The position numbers and the translations under genes were made by a program. The notes below the pieces were generated by a model. It searched no databases, was not told the origin of the DNA, and saw only the letters and a list, made by a program, of their open reading frames with translations. This document shows positions 1 through 9,060 of a DNA stretch of 39,768 nucleotides, one piece after another. Position 1 is the first letter of the stretch; each line of letters begins with the position of its first letter. Location: NCBI GenBank assembly GCA_964058805.1, contig CAXKVV010000238.1, positions 1 to 39,768 on the forward strand. Direction: 5' to 3'. The DNA comes from Schoenoplectus triqueter. Lineage: Eukaryota; Streptophyta; Magnoliopsida; Poales; Cyperaceae.

Positions 1-1038
1 CATGAAATTATGTATTGAAAGAAGACCAAAATGATTAAAAATACAAATAACTTGTTTAAACAGTAATTTTTAATACATCCGGATGAAGTTTTGAGTAAAA
101 TTAGTGTCTTATAACATTCATATTTAATAGTTAATTGAACAAAGTAATAATAGATATAATTAGAAGTATTTATATAAATTTGCATAAATTTTGAGTACTT
201 ATGGAGCCAAAAATGATGAAAAACTCAAATAACTTGTTTAGACAATAATTTTTAACACATCCGAATTAAGTATTGTGCAAAATTACTATCGTAAAATCTC
301 CATATTGAACATTTAATTCTAAAAATATATAATAGACAATAGAGGTATTCAAATGAATCTGCACCAATTTATATGTTGTTATGAGGCCGAAAATGATTCA
401 AAACTATACCAAACCTATTTAAACAATAATAATTAATGCTTTTGAGTTTAGTCCGAAAATACTATCGTAGAATATTCACATTGAAGAGTTAATTATAAAA
501 ATAGTCAATAGACATTATTAGGTGTATCTGCACAAGTTTGTATGAAATTATGTGTGGAAACGAGACAAAAATGATAAAAATGCAAATAACTCATTTAAAC
601 TGTATTTTTTAATGCATCCAGATAAAGTTTTGAGCAAAATTAGTACCGTAAAAATTAATATTGAAGTGTTAATTAAATTTTTTATAATAAACATAATTTA
701 AAGTATTTATATTAATTTGGATGAATTTATTTGTAGTTATGAGGCCAAAAATTATATAAAACTCAAATAACTTATTTAAAAGACAATTTTTAATGCATCC
801 GAATTAAGTTTCCTGTAAAATTAGTATTGTAGAATCTTCACATTGAATATTTAATTATAAAAATATATAATAGATAATAGATAATATTAAAGGTATTCAT
901 ATAAATATGCATCAATTTATGTGTAGTTATGAGATAAAAAATGATTAAAAATTCAACCATCTGGTTTAAACAATGGTAATTAATGCTTTTGAGTTTAGTC
1001 TGAAATTACTATCGTAGAATATTCACATTTAATGGTTA
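1..1038. repeat. Satellite block I, diverged ~180-bp monomers
   Basis: About six head-to-tail monomers of roughly 180 bp. The anchor motif (A/G)CCAAAAATGATNAAAAACTC recurs near 30, 211, 390, 568, 747 and 940. Each monomer also carries a TTTTTAATGCATCCG-like block and an AAAATTAGTGTCGTAGAAT-like block. Three types alternate in strict order A-B-C-A-B-C. Type A has GATGAAGTTTTGAG, type B has GAATTAAGTTTTGTGC, and type C has TAATGCTTTTGAGTTTAGTC or GAGTTAAGTTATGTGCG. The array runs off the left edge and is broken at 1038 by element A. Monomer length and arrangement suit a plant heterochromatic, possibly pericentromeric, satellite. The location is inferred. Confidence 0.9.
1034..1038. repeat. Left target-site duplication of element A (GGTTA)
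   Basis: GGTTA sits directly before TGTTTACCCC and recurs at 6364-6368 directly after GGGTCGCACA. If the element and one copy of GGTTA are removed, the flanking satellite joins in monomer phase: the left ends in a CACATT-type block and the right continues TTTATGAAAATTGTTAG. This matches uninterrupted monomers elsewhere in the window. Confidence 0.88.
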
Positions 1039-2662
1039 TGTTTACCCCTGAAAAGGTTGAAAGAATAAACACAAGAGAAAAGCCAAGATCAAATCTCAAA
1101 TCAAATCCTCAGAGCAAATCCTAAGAAAGATTGAAGCAGTACAATCCCTGTACAACAAGAATTATGTCAATGCCAAGCCAGTATTTTGATACAGTCAATC
1201 ACAAAAAATTTCAATGTGATTTTGCTTTCAAGACTGACCAGGTGTCAATGTTACAAACACCTGATCAAGCCAAGATTTGCGTCAATTGCTGACAAGTAAT
1301 CAGCTGTTGATCAAATCACCTTCATGAACATGGATTGAAAGTTAATTTCACAAGACTGATCAGATACCAATGTTGCGAACATCTGATGAAGTCTGGATTT
1401 GTATCAACTGTTGACAAGTAATCAATTGTTGATCAAATCAAACCCTAATAAGCATCAATATAAGTCTAATTAGTGCTTAATTAGGGTGGTTTCTGCAAGA
1501 GAATTTATTTGGCAGAGACACTGAGCTACAACTGAGAAAACTGAGATTTGTTCAGAAGAAAATATGATTTTCTTGATCAAAAAATTTTTAGCAAAAAGAG
1601 GCAGGGGTAAAATGGGAATCAGAAATTGCAAGAGTGATCGCCATGAATTTAGGGATTTTTGATGAAAATTTCAAAAATTTTGGGCAAGTTGAGCTATTAA
1701 AATAAATTCAGAGGAGACAAAACAGATTAAATGAATTGATCAAGGGCTGAGATTCCATCAAGGAGCTTTAAGGGTGCAACTTGGAGCCAAGAGTCTAACT
1801 GGGTGCAAGTTAGGGCTGCCAAACGAAGATGTTTCAATTTAGGCGATGGAGAGAGCTTTGAAAGAAGAGAAAATCTGCGTGAACTCGGTTTATCTTTTCT
1901 GTGCCTCATTAAACATGGCATGTGGGCCCGGACCATGTACGCCTAGTCCACTCAAAGTGCACCACTGATCCCCTCCATCTCTTTCACTATCACTGGGCCC
2001 CACCAAGACAGAAAAAACTCCTCCTTCTCTGCTGCTGCGATTTTCCCTCTGCAGAACACGATTTTTCAACAGAAAACAAGTGGAAAATGGGAAGAGGCAC
2101 AAACGGTAACAAAAAATTACAAATAATATACCGTTGGAAAGCTCTAACCGAGGAGAGTTCATTGAAATAATTATTTTTGAAAATGGTGCATTGTACATCA
2201 CTCGCATTAGAGGAGAAGAAGATCGGGTTAGAAATGAAATTGGCCGACCAAGAGGGAGATGAGGTAAATTGGCAGTTTAGAGAGTAATATGTGGGTCCTA
2301 CGATTCAGTTGAGGTGGTTACTGGCGTGAATTAACTTCTCTTTGAATGACTTTTCATAATAAAGGTGGTGTACATAACCGAAAGACAGTAAAAATGTGTA
2401 ATTCACTTGGTTCTTGAGGAGGAGAGTGCATGGAAGAGTTGAGTTGCAATCACAGAGCCAGGTCATCGATCCAAACCATGAACTTTGCTCACAACAAGCA
2501 CACATCAGATCAATCCACACCGTTGAATTATTGAAAGAGGAGCTGAGATGCAGCCATGTCAGCGATCCAAGGGAGCAAAGAAACATAATTTGTGCGAGGA
2601 AAAGCACAATTGAGCCCTAGTTGAACCCTATACAAGTCTTGGAACAACAATTACATACGGCC

Positions 2663-2740
2663 GAAAAATTTATTATCTCTCACCCCCTATAATTCATTAT
2701 CTCTCAACCCCTGAAAAATTCATTATCTCTCACCCCCTTT
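2663..2740. repeat. Three degenerate copies of a CTCTCACCCC repeat
   Basis: ATTATCTCTCACCCCCT, CATTATCTCTCAACCCCT and CATTATCTCTCACCCCCTTT follow each other, two of them preceded by GAAAAATT. Element B lacks this block at the matching place. It lies just upstream of the purine-rich stretch (2790-2890) that in B follows a TATA box, so it could belong to the promoter region of the LTR-like unit. That role is inferred from position only. Confidence 0.55.
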
Positions 2741-4100
2741 CTTTTGGACCCGACTTGCTGACTGATAGATCTCAGTAATTTCTTGAAGAACTCAATCAGT
2801 AGTGCAAAGAGCTTGAGAGAAAAAGAGAAAACATAATTGAGAGACATATACAATTGAGAGAGAGATCAATTGTGAGAAGCAAAGAGAAATAAGAAATCTG
2901 ATTAATCTCAACTCATATATTTGAGAATTCGATTGTGATATCTCCAATAGCTTGTACCAGGTTAACTATCTGACCCAGAACTGAGTGGATTCAAAGCTTT
3001 ATTGTTTAATTTTGGAGAATTGGAGTGTAATTGTATTTGAATTTTGAGTATAGCAGAACATTATCGTTCAAATCTCAATTCTTCGCATTTCTTGATCTTT
3101 TCTTTATTGTTTCTTATAATCAGTAGAATTTAATTCATGTTCTTTTGATTTCTTGATTACATCTTGATTGTGAGTTAGAAATTACATTTATTTTCTTTAT
3201 TTCTTTTCGTCGTTCGATCTCGGCTGAAACGGCATGAGAACTCGACGTATGCAAGGTCGATCTTCATTTTTAATTTAAAATAGTATAGTGCATTAGTTAT
3301 AATACTATTTTACACGCTGATCGATCTCAGCCATAAGCTTGAGAACTCAGCAAAGAATTTTCTATTTCGCTATAATGAGATTCTCATCAAAATTGAGTTG
3401 TGAATTGAAAGGGACAGTGAAATGCATTTAGACTAGAGTGCAGTACCTCGAATCACTTCTACAGATAGCATTGCATAAGTGGATAACAATGAGAATGAAC
3501 AAGTGATGAGAGTTCTAGATGGATTCCAATCGGTACCCATCAGTATTACATTGTACCTGTTCACGTTGCATTATAGCGGGATCATTAGTCAATTCGAATA
3601 TCCAGTGTCAATTGATTCTCATAAACATACAAGAACGATGTGTTACAAGCCTTAGATCCACAGAAACATCAATGAAATTGATCACAATTGACGTTTATGC
3701 TTTTTGGTACTGAACTATACCGTTGAGCCTCGGATGGTACCGGCACGCACAGTAAGTCACCGTAGCGATCTCTGATCGGAGGTGACAATCAGATTCTATA
3801 GAGCGAGACGATACCACCTGTGTACCCTGATCTTTTGCCGGAGATGAGGTTCACCGGCGTGAGTCGTCGGAGAAGACAACAACGTTCGATTCAATAACGC
3901 GAATTTAGAAGCGTTTAGCACAAATCTTTGCGTGTCTGCATAGATCTAATAGCAATTGAACGGAGCTCATAAGAAGAAATGTAATGAAATGATCTTAGGC
4001 TCTAATCACAGTCGACACCAATCTCAAAGCAAATCTAGCGGACCAAATAAAACAAAGAGTTAAATAAAAATAATAAAAAATATATAATAAATAAATAAAT

Positions 4101-5040
4101 AAGGAATCATTGTAACGATTTCTTGAATCGTTATACGATTCACCAAAGCGTTATAACGATTCGCAAGACGTTAGCAACGCTTTGACTATTCTCTGACAAG
4201 TCAATATATTCTAAGGAATCATTGTAACGATTCCTTGAATCGTTATAACGATTCATCAAAATGTTGAACGCTTTATCTCGTTAGCAACGTTTTGACTGTT
4301 TGACCAATTTTCTGACTATAATAAAAATGAATCCCATTATTTTGACTATTATGAAAACCAAAAAAATCAAGTAAAATCCTAAATAATAGACAATTTATTT
4401 TCTATCATAAATAAAGTTCAAAAATAAAATCCTATTACTTTGATTATTATAAAAATATATAAAAATCTAAATAAAAATACTAAATAATAGCCAACTTATT
4501 TTCTACTATTTTTGTGACTCATTTTCTGTAGAAATAAATGGAGTTCGAAACAAAAATATATAATGATAATAATAAAAATACATATACATAAAAATAAAAA
4601 TATATATAATAAGATGATAATAAAAAAAAGAATAACAAATGAAATAAAAAGAAGAAATAAAAAAGAAATAAAAAAAAGAAAGAATATATAAACACAGAAA
4701 TAAAATAATAATAATATATAAAAAAATACATATATATAAAATGAAATAATAAAAAAATAAGAAATCATTATAACGATTTTCTGAATCGTTATACGGTTCA
4801 CCAAAGCGTTGAACGCTTCACAAAATGTGGGTAACGCTTTGACCATTTTCTGACAAATCAACATATTCTAAAGAATCGTTGTAACGATTTTCTAAAATGT
4901 TGAACGATATACGGAGCGTTAGCAACATTTTGACCCTTGTTAACCAACTCTCTGACAAATCTGATATCTTCTGAAAGCGTTATAACGATTTGTTGAAGCG
5001 TTGTAACGATTTATTGAATCGTTACACGATTTCTAGAATG
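4101..5040. repeat. Palindrome-rich ~105-110-bp repeats in element A
   Basis: Four related units start near 4101, 4212, 4760 and 4871. Between the second and third lies about 440 bp of A/T-rich sequence (A-rich, near-coding-free, 4320-4760). Each unit is packed with short palindromes around a GTTRTAAC-like centre: GAATCGT/ACGATTC (4125-4141), GAATCGTT/AACGATTC (4237-4254), AAGCGTT/AACGCTT (4804-4818) and AATCGTT/AACGATT (4874-4889). The arms change between copies but stay complementary. Units end with CTCTGACAAGTCAA-like sequence. The same family occurs in element B. Low-complexity open frames across 4496-4864 are not genes. Confidence 0.8.
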
Positions 5041-5047
5041 TGAATGA

Positions 5048-5075
5048 TCAACAAGGTGATGATACACCTTGTTGA
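5048..5075. repeat. Perfect 11-bp-stem hairpin, breakpoint site in element B
   Basis: TCAACAAGGTG and CACCTTGTTGA are perfect reverse complements around a 6-nt loop (ATGATA). In element B the matching hairpin (12603-12623) is cut within its right arm, exactly where B meets the higher-order repeat. Confidence 0.8.
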
Positions 5076-5134
5076 CTGCTGATGAGACATAACAGTATGA
5101 TAGTTTTTGAGCTCATCCTCTGATGAACCTGTCT

Positions 5135-5229
5135 CAATGTTAAACCAGCTAGGAGCCCCGAGTCTAATTTTGCGCATAAGTTAACCCTGAATCTATGAAT
5201 CGGCTAGGTGCTCAGGACTCATGATTCAG
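5135..5229. repeat. Family-2 hairpins a and b (loop with GCTAGG)
   Basis: Hairpin a (5135-5172) has inner arms TTAAAC/GTCTAA with one mismatch and outer arms CAA/TTG around a 16-nt loop. Hairpin b (5187-5229) has perfect outer arms CTGAATC/GATTCAG, an unpaired T at 5194, inner arms ATGAATC/GACTCAT with one mismatch, and a 14-nt loop GGCTAGGTGCTCAG. Related hairpins c, d and e follow at 5649-5848. Confidence 0.7.
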
Positions 5230-5248
5230 TAGTGATCAAATATGCTCA

Positions 5249-5256
5249 TATAAAAG
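5249..5256 (+). promoter_or_regulatory. TATA-like box inside element A
   Basis: TATAAAAG stands in CTCATATAAAAGGGTG, a good plant TATA context. A transcript starting about 30 bp downstream would carry most of the hairpin array (5474-6096) as an untranslated leader. No other promoter evidence is visible, and an AT-rich element will contain chance matches. Confidence 0.35.
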
Positions 5257-5473
5257 GGTGTGAAGTAACACAGTGATTTTTGCACAAGTAATGCAAACAT
5301 TCAGAATAGCCAATCAAGACGAGAACATCTTGACGCTCGTCGAAGAATGACCAACACTGTGACATCAGCATGAGCAAACATGTTAATTTCAAAGTAGAAG
5401 AACATCACGATGTCCAAAGAGGTGACATCACGATGACTCTGTGTCATGAACAAGTAATTCATGACCAGTCAAG

Positions 5474-5636
5474 CTAGTAAGACCAAACTAATCTGTTGAT
5501 AAGTTTGTCTTCTAGTTCAGGGGATTGAACTGATCTGTAGTAAGTTCATCTCCCGAGATTGTAGGATTGAATCGTTATGTAGTAGATTCATCCTCAAAAC
5601 AGTGAATCTGAACCGTTATGTAGTAGGTTATTTCAC
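5474..5636. repeat. Family-1 hairpins 0-3 (loop ~GWTMTGTAGTA)
   Basis: Four consecutive hairpins have near-identical loops and different stems. Hairpin 0 (5474-5515): CAAACT/AGTTTG inside AAGA/TCTT and CTAG/CTAG, loop AATCTGTTGATA. Hairpin 1 (5520-5553): TGAACT/AGTTCA, outer GGGGA/TCTCC, loop GATCTGTAGTA. Hairpin 2 (5563-5594): TGAATC/GATTCA, outer AGGA/TCCT, loop GTTATGTAGTA. Hairpin 3 (5602-5636): AACC/GGTT, outer GTGAA/TTCAC, same loop as 2. In 0, 1 and 2 a single unpaired base (C, T, T) sits between outer and inner stem on the left side. Confidence 0.8.
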
Positions 5637-5648
5637 TTACATACGCCT

Positions 5649-5848
5649 CAATATCAAACTGGCTCAGTGCTTCAGGTTTGACTTTGTGTGCAGTTGTGTT
5701 CCTAGATTTATGAATCCGCTCAATGCTTGAAATTCATGATCTAGAAGATTAGTGAGAAGAAACACGTGGGCCAAATCCACCCGTCTCCTGATTCACCAAC
5801 CTCAAGATCAACCGGCTAAGTGCTTCGAGTTGTATTTTGTGTGATTGG
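5649..5848. repeat. Family-2 hairpins c, d, e (loop with GCTMARTGCTT)
   Basis: Hairpin c (5649-5686): inner TCAAAC/GTTTGA, outer CAA/TTG, loop TGGCTCAGTGCTTCAG. Hairpin d (5702-5744): inner ATGAAT/ATTCAT, outer CTAGAT/ATCTAG, both perfect, loop CCGCTCAATGCTTGAA. Hairpin e (5796-5848): inner CAAC/GTTG, then CAAGA/TTTTG, then CCAA/TTGG, loop CGGCTAAGTGCTTCGA. All three loops are 16 nt. Confidence 0.8.
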
Positions 5849-5850
5849 TC

Positions 5851-6031
5851 GTTGACTAGTAAAGATTGGACCGTTCTGTAGTAGGTTCATCTTCTAGGTC
5901 AACTAAGGTCGAGTCGTTCTGTAGTAGACTCACATTTCATCCCTCTGCAAAGGTCGATCTGATCTGTAGTAAGATTGTCTCTCGGAGCGGTAAAGATTGA
6001 ACTGATATGTAGTAAGTTCATCTTTTTCACC
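5851..6031. repeat. Family-1 hairpins 4-7
   Basis: Hairpin 4 (5851-5903) is the longest: inner TGGACC/GGTTCA, then AAGA/TCTT, CTAG/CTAG and GTTGA/TCAAC, about 19 paired positions with small bulges. Hairpin 5 (5911-5931): GAGTC/GACTC. Hairpin 6 (5951-5980): CGATCT/AGATTG with outer AGG/TCT. Hairpin 7 (5989-6031): TGAACT/AGTTCA, outer AAAGA/TCTTT, then GGT/ACC. Loops are GTTCTGTAGTA, GTTCTGTAGTA, GATCTGTAGTA and GATATGTAGTA, all 11 nt. The unpaired T on the left is present in 4, 6 and 7. A decayed ninth copy may lie at 6045-6067 (loop CTGTCAGTAA). Confidence 0.8.
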
Positions 6032-6072
6032 ACCCTATCTCACTGGAGTGACCTGTCAGTAAGTCCATGATA

Positions 6073-6096
6073 CTTCAGTGATCTCGATCACCGAAG
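6073..6096. repeat. Tight hairpin with CTCG tetraloop
   Basis: CTTC/GAAG and GTGAT/ATCAC are separated by one A/C mismatch and closed by a CTCG loop. It belongs to neither loop family and ends the run of hairpins. Downstream to 6363 I see only a short GGGC/GCCC inverted repeat near 6170 and a GC-rich stretch at 6316-6360 before the element's CA end. Confidence 0.65.
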
Positions 6097-6363
6097 CATG
6101 TGACCACTTGACCATCTTTTAACATTATATAGTATTTGTCTCGAGGTTAATAGCCCAGGGTAATTAACGGTGGGGGCTTACGCCCATCGAAATCTATAAG
6201 TACTCACAATCACTAAAAAACCCTAAATGTGCATTCCAATGAGTCTAAAAGATGGAATTAACCAGCGTTAAATAAATGCACGTTCAGGAGGGAACTCCGT
6301 GTCCTTCTTTCGCATCCCATCGCCACCAGCGGCGGTGCAGAGCGCGCGAAAAAGGGTCGCACA

Positions 6364-6368
6364 GGTTA
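6364..6368. repeat. Right target-site duplication of element A (GGTTA)
   Basis: This is the second copy of GGTTA, directly after the terminal CACA of element A, and it continues into satellite sequence in the expected monomer phase. Confidence 0.88.
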
Positions 6369-7460
6369 TTTATGAAAATTGTTAGTAGACATTATTAGAT
6401 ATATCCATACGATATTGCACAAAATTATGTATGGAAACGAGACCAAAATGATTAAGAACACAAATTACTTGTTTAAACAGTCATTTTTAATGTATCCGGA
6501 TGAAGTTTTGAGAAAAAATAGTATTGTAGAATATTCATATTAAATAGTTAATTGAACAAAGTAATAATAGATGTAATTAGAAGTATTTTTATGAATTTGC
6601 ACAAATTATTAGAACTATAGAGCCAAAAAATATGAAAAACTCAACTAACTTATTTAAACAACTGTTTTTAATGCATCCGAATTAAGTTTTATGCAAAATT
6701 AGTGTCATGAAATTTACATATTGAACATTACTTATAAAAACATATAATAAATAATATTAGGAGTATCTATATAAATTTACAAAAAAAATATGTAGTCTTG
6801 AGGTCAAAATTGATTAAAAACTCAAACAACTTGTTGAGACAATAATTTTTAATACATCTGAGTTAAGTTATGTGCGAAAGTACTATTATAAAATATTCAC
6901 ATTCAAGAGTTAATTATTAAAATAGATAATAAAAATTATTAGCAGTATCCATATGACTTTCACTAAATTATGTATAGAAATACGGTCAAAATGATTAAAA
7001 ACACCAACTAGTTGTTTAAACAACAGTTTTTAATGCATATGGGTGAAGTTTTGAGAAAAAATAGTGTTTTAGATTGATCACATTGAAGTGTTAATAGGAA
7101 AATCTTATAATATATATAATTAAAAATATTTATATTAATTTGCACAAATTTATGCATAGTTATGAGCCCATAAATGATGTGAAACTCAAATAACTTATTT
7201 AAACAGTAGTTTTTAATGCATCAAAATTAAGTTTTGTGCAAAATTAGTGTCGTTGAATCTTTATATTGAACATTTAAATATAAAAACATATAATATACAA
7301 TATTAAGGGTATTTATATAATTTACACCAATTCATGTAACTTTATGAGGCCAAAAATAGTTAAAAACTCAAACACTTTGTTGAGATGAAAGTTTTTAATG
7401 CATCCGCGTTAAGTTATGTGTAAAAGCACTATCATAGAATATTCATATTTAAGAGCCAAT
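6369..7460. repeat. Satellite block II, A-B-C monomers
   Basis: About six monomers continue block I after element A. Anchor motifs lie near 6430, 6625, 6800, 6975, 7165 and 7350, in the order A-B-C-A-B-C. The part from about 6930 resembles HOR monomers 7-9 more than average monomers do. Shared traits include an ATTATTAGCAGTATCC-like block, CACCAACTNGT, and TTGTTGAGATGA before the TTTTTAATGCATCCG block. Element B interrupts the array at 7461, in AAGAGCCAAT, which corresponds to AAGAGTCAAT in the HOR. Confidence 0.88.
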
Positions 7461-7687
7461 TGTTTAGCTTTGAAAAAAATTCAAGGATGAAGCAGCTGAA
7501 TAAGTAAGGATAAATATCAATTATCAGTAATAAATCATAAGAAAAAGGAGAGGAAGGCAAGAAAAGAGGGTCCACCAGTCAGAAGAAGTCGATGTTGAGC
7601 CCCGGAAAAAGTTTATTTGTCCCACAAGGAAATCATGTACAAAGGGTCGAAGGCATAAAAGCCCTACCACCTCCAATTCATTCGAGT

Positions 7688-7738
7688 TGGATGACCCCCA
7701 GGAGATCCAGGAGAGAAGATCTCTTGAGGGGTCATCCA
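7688..7738. repeat. Long near-perfect hairpin in element B
   Basis: TGGATGACCCC at the left and GGGGTCATCCA at the right are perfect reverse complements. Inside them AGGAGATC and GATCTCTT continue the pairing with few defects, leaving a loop of about 10 nt. The stem is roughly 20 bp. Element A has no counterpart, since this part of B is an insertion relative to A. Confidence 0.7.
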
Positions 7739-8569
7739 TTTGATTATTATTCACTGATAGGTGGGTCCCACACCTCAGTGATAGACATTAAGGAAATCAA
7801 GATCAAACCCTAGAAATTAATTCCTAAAGCAAACCCTAAGAGCTGAAGCTATACAATCCATGTACAACAAAGAACCGTGTCAATGCCAAGCCAGTATTTT
7901 GATACAGCCAATCATAAGAAATCTCAATGTGATTTTGTTTTCAAGGCTGATCAGGTGCCAAAGCTGTGAGCAATCACCTGATCAAGCCAAGGTTTGTGTT
8001 AATTGTTGACAAGTAATCAGCTGTTGACCAAATCACCTTCATGAATATAGATTGAAAGTCAATTTCACAAGACTGATCAGGTACCAAAGCTGTGTTCAAC
8101 CATCTGATCAAGTCTAGATTTATATCAATTGTTGATAAGTAATCAGTTTTTGATCAAATCAAACCCTAATGAACATTAATACAAGTCTAATTGGTGTTAA
8201 TTGGGGGGAGTTTCTTCAAGGAAAATTTATTTGGCAGAGACGCTGAGCTATAATTAAAATTTGGGATTAATTCAGAGAGGAAAATAAAGTTTTCTTGGCA
8301 AATAAATTTTTAATGCAAGGAGATAGAGGTAAAAGTGGAATTTAAAATTACAAGAGTGATCATCATGAATTTAGAGATTTTTGGTGAAAATTTCATGATT
8401 TTTGGACAAATGGAGCCATCAGAATAAAATAAGAAGAGAAAAATAGATTAATCAAGGGCTGAGATTTGACCACATGCCTCTCTGGGTACAACTTGGAGAC
8501 AGAAACATTGCTGGGTGCAAACTGGGGATCTTAAACATACACATACAGAATTAGAGAAGAGAGAGAGAG

Positions 8570-9060
8570 GATACCACGTGGCAGCACATCATTGGTCCAC
8601 CTCAGCCATGTGGGTCCCACCACTATACTGACCTGACATGTGGTCCCCACATATGTCACGTGGCACTCACTCATTGGTCCATGTCAGCAGCCACTTCACC
8701 AGACAGAGACACATGGTCAGATTTGATTGGGCCACATTATAGGCCACATCAACACTACTGCCACTTGGCAATGTGTGAGTGGTGCACAATAGTGAAAGGG
8801 GGTGCCAAATTGCAGCATACAGAGAAGCCACCTCAACTGTGCATGCCATATGGCAGATTACTATTAGTCCACCTCACCATTGTGGGCCCCACCCTGACAC
8901 AAGTCACCGGACAGGTGGGCCCCACCATAGTGCCACGTGGCAGACAACCAGTGGCCCACATTAGTCAGCTCCTGCCACATGGCACAACCACAGAAAGTCA
9001 CTTCAACATACTTGTGCCACATGGCATCACACTACATAGCCACCTCAGTAATTATTAACC
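8570..9060. repeat. Cluster of CCACRTGGCA and GTGGGNCCCAC palindromes
   Basis: G-box cores CACGTG occur at 8575, 8657 and 8934, each in CCACGTGGCA-like context. Variants with CATG or TATG in the middle (CCACATGGCA, CCATATGGCA) occur near 8848, 8975 and 9017. Palindromes GTGGGTCCCAC (8610) and GTGGGCCCCAC (8882, 8915) lie between them; another GTGGGTCCCAC is at 7761. The 132-residue open frame crossing this stretch reflects the repeats and is not taken as a gene. CACGTG boxes are bound by plant bZIP and bHLH factors (established), but use here is untested. Confidence 0.65.

Larger units (their letters stand above)
1039..6363 (+). mobile_element. Element A: 5325-bp LTR-like insertion, probably a giant solo LTR
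   Basis: The insertion begins TGTTTACCCC and ends GGGTCGCACA. It has TG...CA ends and a 5-bp duplication (GGTTA) on both sides, the signature of LTR retrotransposon integration. I see no gag, protease, reverse transcriptase or integrase in any frame, and no second copy of its first 100 bp inside it, so it reads best as a solo LTR left by LTR-LTR recombination. LTRs of 5-6 kb are known in Ogre/Tat-type plant elements, but that assignment is inference. Much of 1039-5080 has a relative in element B, with large indels. Contents in order: an upstream region similar to B (about 1080-1800), a CTCTCACCCC triplicate (2663-2740), a purine-rich leader (2790-2890), palindromic repeats (4101-5040), a TATA-like box (5249) and hairpin arrays (5135-6096). 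Orientation is inferred from the TATA-like boxes. Confidence 0.75.

Noticed and set aside
4496..4864. Minus-strand open frames of 70-122 residues rich in F, Y and I
   Set aside because: They cover A/T-only sequence; composition alone produces these strings, and they contain no domain.
5310..5340. Pseudoknot-like pairing TCAAGA/TCTTGA with GACGAG/CTCGTC
   Set aside because: The two pairings overlap and there is one copy only; without other family members it cannot be told from chance, so it is not counted with the hairpin array.
1039..6363. Endogenous pararetrovirus as the identity of element A
   Set aside because: No caulimovirid protein motif is seen, while TG...CA ends with a 5-bp target duplication point to LTR-type integration.
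1039..6363. Complete LTR retrotransposon with two LTRs inside element A
   Set aside because: The first 100 bp do not recur near the right end, and no primer-binding site or pol domain was recognised.
8660..9058. 132-residue plus-strand open frame in element B
   Set aside because: It is made of repeated CCACATGGCA and GTGGGCCCCAC palindromes, giving repetitive residues with no family resemblance.
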